A DNA stretch of 64,000 bases from the NCBI GenBank assembly GCA_051654905.1, contig JBOFYY010000158.1, positions 124,001 to 188,000 of the forward strand, read 5' to 3'. The translations under genes were made by a program, and so were the position numbers. The notes beneath the pieces are model-generated. The model made no database searches, was not told the origin of the DNA, and saw only the letters and a program-made list of their open reading frames with translations. The stretch comes from JBOFIQ01 sp051654905 (GTDB taxonomy: Bacteria > Actinomycetota > Actinomycetes > Propionibacteriales > Propionibacteriaceae). This document shows positions 60,091 through 64,000 of the stretch, piece after piece (positions within the stretch are counted from its first letter, which is position 1; every line of letters begins with the position of its first letter).

Positions 60091-60573
60091 TTACGAATTA
60101 TATGTCGTGTCCTCATCATTTTCTGCACAAGTTATACGTAGAGAATTTTCTAGCACTTTCCCTACCCCCATTAGAAGCCCTGCCGCCACCGTAGCCACAG
60201 CCGCCCAAATCAATCGTTTTAATCCCAACGGAGTATTTGCCGCTCCTACCGAATCCAATACCCACACCAGATGAAAGCCACCAAGAAAGGCTCCCCCAAC
60301 CAATGCAGCTCGCGCAAAACCTAGCCACCGCACTGCTAATTTTTCCGGGACATTCTCATGGTTTTTCACAATACGGTTCCGTGCCGCCTTTGCCATACTT
60401 CCCACAAGAAGATCAAGGAAAACTATGACTAGTGCAACTCCAAAAGGAGCTGGCGTGCCACCACCAGCTTCATCGAAAATAACTTTAACAAGGGCGCCGA
60501 CGAAACAACCCACCGAACAAACCAACGCTAAGCCTTGACCCGAGATTGGCCGTATTTCCGTACTTTTACTCAT
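60091..60573 (-). CDS. DUF3180 family membrane protein
   Basis: 160 residues with four hydrophobic helices (about 13-31, 43-60, 86-105 and 122-140). Members of this actinobacterial family are encoded right after folK, as here, where the start overlaps the folK stop by 4 bases (ATGA). The role is unknown; the strict link with the folate genes suggests coexpression rather than a known enzymatic step. Confidence 0.75.
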   Translation of the reverse strand: MSKSTEIRPISGQGLALVCSVGCFVGALVKVIFDEAGGGTPAPFGVALVIVFLDLLVGSMAKAARNRIVKNHENVPEKLAVRWLGFARAALVGGAFLGGFHLVWVLDSVGAANTPLGLKRLIWAAVATVAAGLLMGVGKVLENSLRITCAENDEDTTYNS

Positions 60574-61073
60574 GGGCTTTTCACTATCAGATCTGATCGC
60601 AAACAGACGCTACTAACATCGAGCTCTTTAACGATCTGAGTCAAGGATCCTTGTCCAAAAATCTCAGCATTTGGGTCAATATCAAGCCACGGCACAACAA
60701 CAAAAGCTCGTTGATGAGCATAGGGGTGCGGAATCACTAAATCTGGATCATTTACCCGCTCTTCCTCTACTGCCACAACATCAATGTCTAGGGTTCTGGA
60801 CCCCCATTTCACATCGCGAGTGCGCTGATAGAACTGCTCGATTTCATGTCCCAGATTCATTATTTCTCGCGCGGAGCGAGTCGTCTCTAAGACGATTACA
60901 CAGTTGAGATAGTCATCTTGCTCTACTGGTCCCCATGGTGCAGTTTCATAAATAGGAGAGACTGCTATTACCTTTTCTCCAGACTCACATAACTTTCCAA
61001 CAGCACCTTGTAGATAGCCAAGCCGGTCTCCTAAATTAGAACCGAGAGATAACACTACCCGCCGAGATTTCAT
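60570..61073 (-). CDS. folK: 2-amino-4-hydroxy-6-hydroxymethyldihydropteridine diphosphokinase
   Basis: Pyrophosphorylates hydroxymethyl-dihydropterin using ATP, two steps before folate is complete. 167 residues: VVLSLGSNLGDRLGYLQGAV at the N-terminus, SPIYETAPWGPVEQDDYLNCVI, and the signature WGSRTLDIDVVAVEE with the metal-binding aspartates, then IPHPYAHQRAFVVVPWLDI. It overlaps folB by 4 bases and DUF3180 by 4 bases, so the fol genes are tightly coupled. Confidence 0.95.
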   Translation of the reverse strand: MKSRRVVLSLGSNLGDRLGYLQGAVGKLCESGEKVIAVSPIYETAPWGPVEQDDYLNCVIVLETTRSAREIMNLGHEIEQFYQRTRDVKWGSRTLDIDVVAVEEERVNDPDLVIPHPYAHQRAFVVVPWLDIDPNAEIFGQGSLTQIVKELDVSSVCLRSDLIVKSP

Positions 61074-61441
61074 GTCAGCTCATCTCGCTGCCACTTTAAT
61101 TCGACGCTAATTTTCCCGCAATTATCTGGGATCGGCGCCTGAGGTTTATGAACTGTGACCGTCACCACTTGTATCTGAGGATAGTTAACAACAATACGTC
61201 GCGCTATTTTCAGAGCAAGAGCTTCGATCAAATCAACGCTTCCTGTCTCAATATCAGCAACAACGCCTTCTGCCAGTACCGCATAGTTGACAGTTTGCTC
61301 CAAATTATCTGAAACCGCCGCTGTTTTAAGATCAATATCCAGTTCTAGGTCAACAACGAATTGCTGCCCTTGCTGTTTCTCTTCTGCATAAACACCGTGG
61401 TAACCATATGCGTTTACCCCACTCAACCGCATTTTTTGCAT
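61070..61441 (-). CDS. folB: Dihydroneopterin aldolase
   Basis: Cleaves dihydroneopterin to hydroxymethyl-dihydropterin and glycolaldehyde. 123 residues: VNAYGYHGVYAEEKQQGQ with the pterin-contact Tyr and His, FVVDLELDID, TVNYAVLAEGV, and SVDLIEALALKIAR with the Glu, followed by VTVHKPQAPIPDN holding the catalytic lysine. It starts 3 bases after the folP stop and overlaps folK by 4 bases. Confidence 0.95.
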   Translation of the reverse strand: MQKMRLSGVNAYGYHGVYAEEKQQGQQFVVDLELDIDLKTAAVSDNLEQTVNYAVLAEGVVADIETGSVDLIEALALKIARRIVVNYPQIQVVTVTVHKPQAPIPDNCGKISVELKWQRDELT

Positions 61442-61444
61442 CGC

Positions 61445-62269
61445 TCAGATTCCTTTCATCGCTTGCACAACGGCAATAGCGTCTCGATGCTGCCGCACTG
61501 AATGGGTACGAACTGCCCAGACTCCCCGATCAGCCAACAAGGTTGTTAATGCCGCGGTTGCATCATCGCGTTCTTTGGCTGGGCGCATCCCTTGATCGTC
61601 GGCAAGTAGCTCACCTAAGAAACGTTTACGAGAAACCCCCAAGAGTAGCGGATAACCCCATCTTTCCAACTGATCTAGATGCCGTAACAATTCCCAGTTA
61701 TGTTCTGACTTTTTAGCAAACCCTATTCCGGGGTCAAAAATTAATTTATCGCGAGTAATCCCCGCCGCATGGCAGGCTTCGACTCGTTCACCAAGTTCCC
61801 CTAGAACTTCAGCAACCACATCATCGTAGGCTGCTTTATCATCCATGGTTGCCCCATGATCTCGCCAATGCATACAGATATAAAGAAGTTTGCTTTGCGC
61901 AACGACCTCCATCATAGATTCGTCGGCTAAACCACCAGAAACATCATTGATAATTACGGCGCCAGCAGCAGCGCTCGCCTGTGCAACCTCAGCTCGCATC
62001 GTGTCTACTGAGACCGCAATACCAGCAATAGCTAATGCTTTAACTACTGGAATGACTCTATTCAGTTCTTCATCAAGAGTTGGCCGAACCGCACCTGGGC
62101 GCGTCGATTCACCACCTACGTCGATGATGTCAGCACCTTGCTCCGCTAACGCAAAACCATGTGCAATAGCGGCACGCGGGTCGTCATGATCGCCTCCATC
62201 TGAGAAGGAATCGGGGGTAACGTTAACAATTCCCATCACAAGCGTGCGATTAGCATGCATCAGATCCAT
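61445..62269 (-). CDS. folP: Dihydropteroate synthase
   Basis: Joins hydroxymethyl-dihydropterin diphosphate with p-aminobenzoate; the sulfonamide target. 274 residues: VMGIVNVTPDSFSDGGDHDD, DIIDVGGESTRPGAVRP, INDVSGGLAD, FDPGIGFAKKSEHNW, GVSRKRFLGE and VRTHSVRQHRDA. I start at ATG 62269; the long in-frame upstream extension (71 residues) is unconserved and lies opposite the next gene. ATG 62260 is a possible second start. It heads folP-folB-folK-DUF3180; folE, often in front, is not in the window. Confidence 0.95.
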   Translation of the reverse strand: MDLMHANRTLVMGIVNVTPDSFSDGGDHDDPRAAIAHGFALAEQGADIIDVGGESTRPGAVRPTLDEELNRVIPVVKALAIAGIAVSVDTMRAEVAQASAAAGAVIINDVSGGLADESMMEVVAQSKLLYICMHWRDHGATMDDKAAYDDVVAEVLGELGERVEACHAAGITRDKLIFDPGIGFAKKSEHNWELLRHLDQLERWGYPLLLGVSRKRFLGELLADDQGMRPAKERDDATAALTTLLADRGVWAVRTHSVRQHRDAIAVVQAMKGI

Positions 62270-62302
62270 AAGACCTAGCCTAGCTAGAGGTAAGCTGCCA
62301 TA

Positions 62303-62986
62303 GTGCCTGACACTCTTCTTCTCTACGCTGCCAGCGAAGCAGACATCATTGATGCCTTCGGAATTAGTCTGCGCCAGCCACAAGCTGGACAAGCAATTTT
62401 GGAGCATATGATCGCGGTAAATAGCGACCGCAACGTTGCCACGAATATCGGTATAGACGTCGTCGGGAACTGCATTATGCATTATCCTCAGCTGGCTTTA
62501 CCCGATCATGAACTGGCATTACCACGAGCTATTGAGGCGCTAGTTGCTGTTGCTAGCTACCATCATGTGGCTCCACATAGCTGTCAATCAGTTCGCGACC
62601 TAGATACTATTTTTACTGAAGCAGAGATACCTACTCAGCAGCGACCGCTCGAACTATCTAGAGCTCCTAAGCTTCAGCTAACCGAAAACTATGATGCTGA
62701 TATCCGAGTAATAGCCCACGAAGATGCGCTACTTTTATGTCGCTCCTGGTTAGCCGCTGAGGCCTCTGATCATTCTGAGCTAACAGATTTCGCTACAAAC
62801 TTTCTTTCCTGCGATGCCACAACTGCCGCATTGTCGCGAAACCCCGTCGATTTATGGCTTTTTTCTCCCGGAACTGCGCCAACGTCGCCACGACTAGATC
62901 CAGCCATTTGGCCGCCACTAACCGGACCAGACTTTGGCGATATCGGACCTGAGTTGCAGCGTTATATAGCAAATATCACCCCATAA
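62303..62986 (+). CDS. Hypothetical 227-residue protein
   Basis: Starts at GTG 62303 with a GAGG site about 12 bases upstream, divergent from folP. No signal peptide, membrane segment or familiar motif. The sequence alternates hydrophobic and acidic stretches, with a His-rich patch (VASYHHVAPHSCQSV) around residues 88-102 and a Pro-rich C-terminal part (PGTAPTSPRLDPAIWPPL). A possible functional link is only positional: it ends on the first base of the MarR operator, so it is not repressed by that site. I do not recognise the family. Confidence 0.6.
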   Translation: MPDTLLLYAASEADIIDAFGISLRQPQAGQAILEHMIAVNSDRNVATNIGIDVVGNCIMHYPQLALPDHELALPRAIEALVAVASYHHVAPHSCQSVRDLDTIFTEAEIPTQQRPLELSRAPKLQLTENYDADIRVIAHEDALLLCRSWLAAEASDHSELTDFATNFLSCDATTAALSRNPVDLWLFSPGTAPTSPRLDPAIWPPLTGPDFGDIGPELQRYIANITP

Positions 62987-63018
62987 GATATATAGTTACT
63001 TAACGTAACTATATATCT
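62986..63018. promoter_or_regulatory. MarR operator and promoter
   Basis: Perfect 14-bp inverted repeat, arms AGATATATAGTTAC and GTAACTATATATCT, with a 5-base centre. It overlaps the stop codon of the preceding gene and lies 11 bases before marR. AT-rich arms can also serve as the -10 region. Autoregulation by the MarR protein and control of the MFS gene are very likely. Confidence 0.8.
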
Positions 63019-63028
63019 GTGAGAGTCT

Positions 63029-63451
63029 ATGCCTTCTTCCATCAGTGAATTTGCCCTCGAATTACGACTTGCCTGTATGCGTCTGACTCGTCGCGTGCGT
63101 TACACCGCATCGACGCTACCGCCACATCAGTTTTCGGTCCTAGCTTTCTTGGACTGCGTTTCAGTTAGCACCGCTGCAGAACTAGCTGCCCGCGAACGTA
63201 TATCTGCGCCTTCGATGAGCCGTATCGTCAACGAACTAGCTGACCGCGGGCTCATCACACGCGAGCCTGACGCTACCGACAAACGTCGCATTCAACTATC
63301 GCTAACAGACCAAGGGCGTGATCTTCTCACTATCGGCCGCCAAGAGCGCAACGAATGGATGATCCGTCGCCTTGAGACACTTTCCGCTGAAGATAGCGCC
63401 ACTCTCGCCGAGGCAACCATCATTCTCAACCGCCTCCTTGAGGAGGACTAG
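63029..63451 (+). CDS. MarR family transcriptional regulator
   Basis: 140 residues, winged helix. PHQFSVLAFLDCVSVSTAAEL leads to the recognition helix region RISAPSMSRIVNELADRGLI, and the wing is TREPDATDKRRIQLSLTDQG with the conserved D-x-R signature. Terminal helices give the dimer interface. Such proteins respond to phenolic or drug-like ligands. The next gene, an MFS transporter, starts 4 bases after its stop with GAGGAGGAC before it, so this is a classical local repressor plus exporter unit. Confidence 0.9.
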   Translation: MPSSISEFALELRLACMRLTRRVRYTASTLPPHQFSVLAFLDCVSVSTAAELAARERISAPSMSRIVNELADRGLITREPDATDKRRIQLSLTDQGRDLLTIGRQERNEWMIRRLETLSAEDSATLAEATIILNRLLEED

Positions 63452-63455
63452 CCTC

Positions 63456-64000
63456 ATGGCAAGCAAAACTTTTTCATCACTAAGCATCCCCAACTACCGC
63501 ACATATTTCTTTGGACTTCTCATCGCTAATATCGGCGGCTGGATGGCTTCTACCGCAAAAGCATGGCTAGTTCTGGTCGATCTGACTCACGACGACGCCA
63601 CCGCTTTAGGCTGGCTTACCGGGCTACTCTTTGCACCAGCGCTCATAACTATGCCTATTGCAGCCGCCATCACCGATCGCTTCCCTAAGCGACGCATCAT
63701 GCTGGCAACATTAACCTGGCAAGCTATCAACTCTGCCATCTTGGCTGCTTTGGTAATAAGCGGAAATATCCGACTATGGCATGTTTTCTTACTTGCTTTC
63801 CTCGACGGTACTGCTTCGGCTCTATCGGCTCCAGCACAACAAGCTTTCGTATCAGAGATCGTTCCCCACAATGCTCTTGCCAACGCAATTTCCCTTAACT
63901 CGGCACAATTCAATGGCGCGAGGCTTCTTGGCCCCGGAATAGCTGGCATTCTTATCGCAGCATTCGGAACCGGAACAGTACTTGCTATTAACTGCATTTG
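63456..64000 (+). CDS. MFS transporter, N-terminal part (truncated by window end)
   Basis: About 181 residues are present. Start ATG 63456 behind GAGGAGGAC. The protein begins LSIPNYRTYFFGLLIANIGGW and shows five to six helices, with the MFS loop ITDRFPKRRIMLATL between helices 2 and 3 and LLGPGIAGILIA around helix 5. This resembles the MFS_3/EntS-like exporters (drug or siderophore export). With the MarR gene before it, drug efflux is the likeliest role. The C-terminal half is outside the window. Confidence 0.85.
   Translation, partial: MASKTFSSLSIPNYRTYFFGLLIANIGGWMASTAKAWLVLVDLTHDDATALGWLTGLLFAPALITMPIAAAITDRFPKRRIMLATLTWQAINSAILAALVISGNIRLWHVFLLAFLDGTASALSAPAQQAFVSEIVPHNALANAISLNSAQFNGARLLGPGIAGILIAAFGTGTVLAINCI

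Noticed and set aside
1..64000. tRNA, rRNA, insertion sequences, prophage or replication origin
   Set aside because: All spacers were read on both strands; they are short and hold only terminators, operators and the 32-nt repeats. No integrase, transposase, dnaA-box cluster or tRNA-like cloverleaf was seen.

Overview
The window comes from a chromosome of the Actinomycetota, most likely a propionic-acid bacterium or close relative (Propionibacteriaceae-like), although the base composition looks only moderate in GC (my impression, not computed). The phylum is shown by Lsr2, the 33-residue ribosomal protein bS22, CarD, a GlnR-MshD-Ppk cluster, mycothiol synthase and mycothione reductase (mycothiol as the thiol buffer), DUF2510, DUF3180 and DUF4032 proteins, and a cobA-hemD fusion. 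The family is suggested by a complete methylmalonyl-CoA carboxytransferase (transcarboxylase) operon encoding the 5S, 12S and 1.3S subunits, the signature of the Wood-Werkman propionate cycle.

Layout. 1-9 kb: threonine to glycine degradation (kbl, tdh), divergent serine dehydratase (sdaA), an orphan sugar-ABC ATPase, a broken acetyltransferase, a DUF4032 kinase-like gene, rlmB and glyA. 9-12.7 kb: carD-ispD-ispF, gpmA and an SDR gene. 12.8-17.6 kb: the transcarboxylase operon, then a PadR/membrane-protein pair. 17.7-24.7 kb: typA, a palindromic repeat array in front of an AbiEi/DUF559 nuclease-like gene, a lipoate ligase with its domains in reversed order, ygfZ, a FABP/nitrobindin-fold gene and an alpha/beta hydrolase without its nucleophile. 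24.7-30.3 kb: an iron-siderophore uptake operon headed by a DtxR-type box and ending in a BKACE gene. 30.3-42.4 kb: dtd, a short large-type NAD-glutamate dehydrogenase, glnR-mshD-ppk-nudix-pstS, a DUF2510 gene, mycothione reductase and an SDR. 42.4-48.2 kb: a shrunken version of the actinobacterial proC-bS22-(hem)-gpm-ccdA region. 48.3-52.3 kb: a VOC protein, disA, radA and a surface protein. 52.3-57.7 kb: a Zur-type zinc importer and clpC. 57.8-64 kb: lsr2, a divergent orphan NuoD-like gene, a coiled-coil protein, folP-folB-folK-DUF3180, and a MarR-regulated MFS exporter cut by the window end.

How it works together. The organism appears to live by fermenting amino acids and sugars. Threonine goes to glycine and acetyl-CoA, serine to pyruvate and glutamate to 2-oxoglutarate, while pyruvate feeds the transcarboxylase that links to propionate. 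Iron, zinc and phosphate uptake genes, thiol homeostasis, c-di-AMP synthesis and Clp proteolysis make up the rest.

No rRNA, tRNA, insertion sequence, prophage or CRISPR array was found, and there is no long gene-free stretch. The least explained items are the 32-nt spaced palindromes in two intergenic regions (one directly upstream of a nuclease-like gene), the NuoD-like protein that has lost both quinone-site residues, and the collapsed haem/cytochrome c locus.
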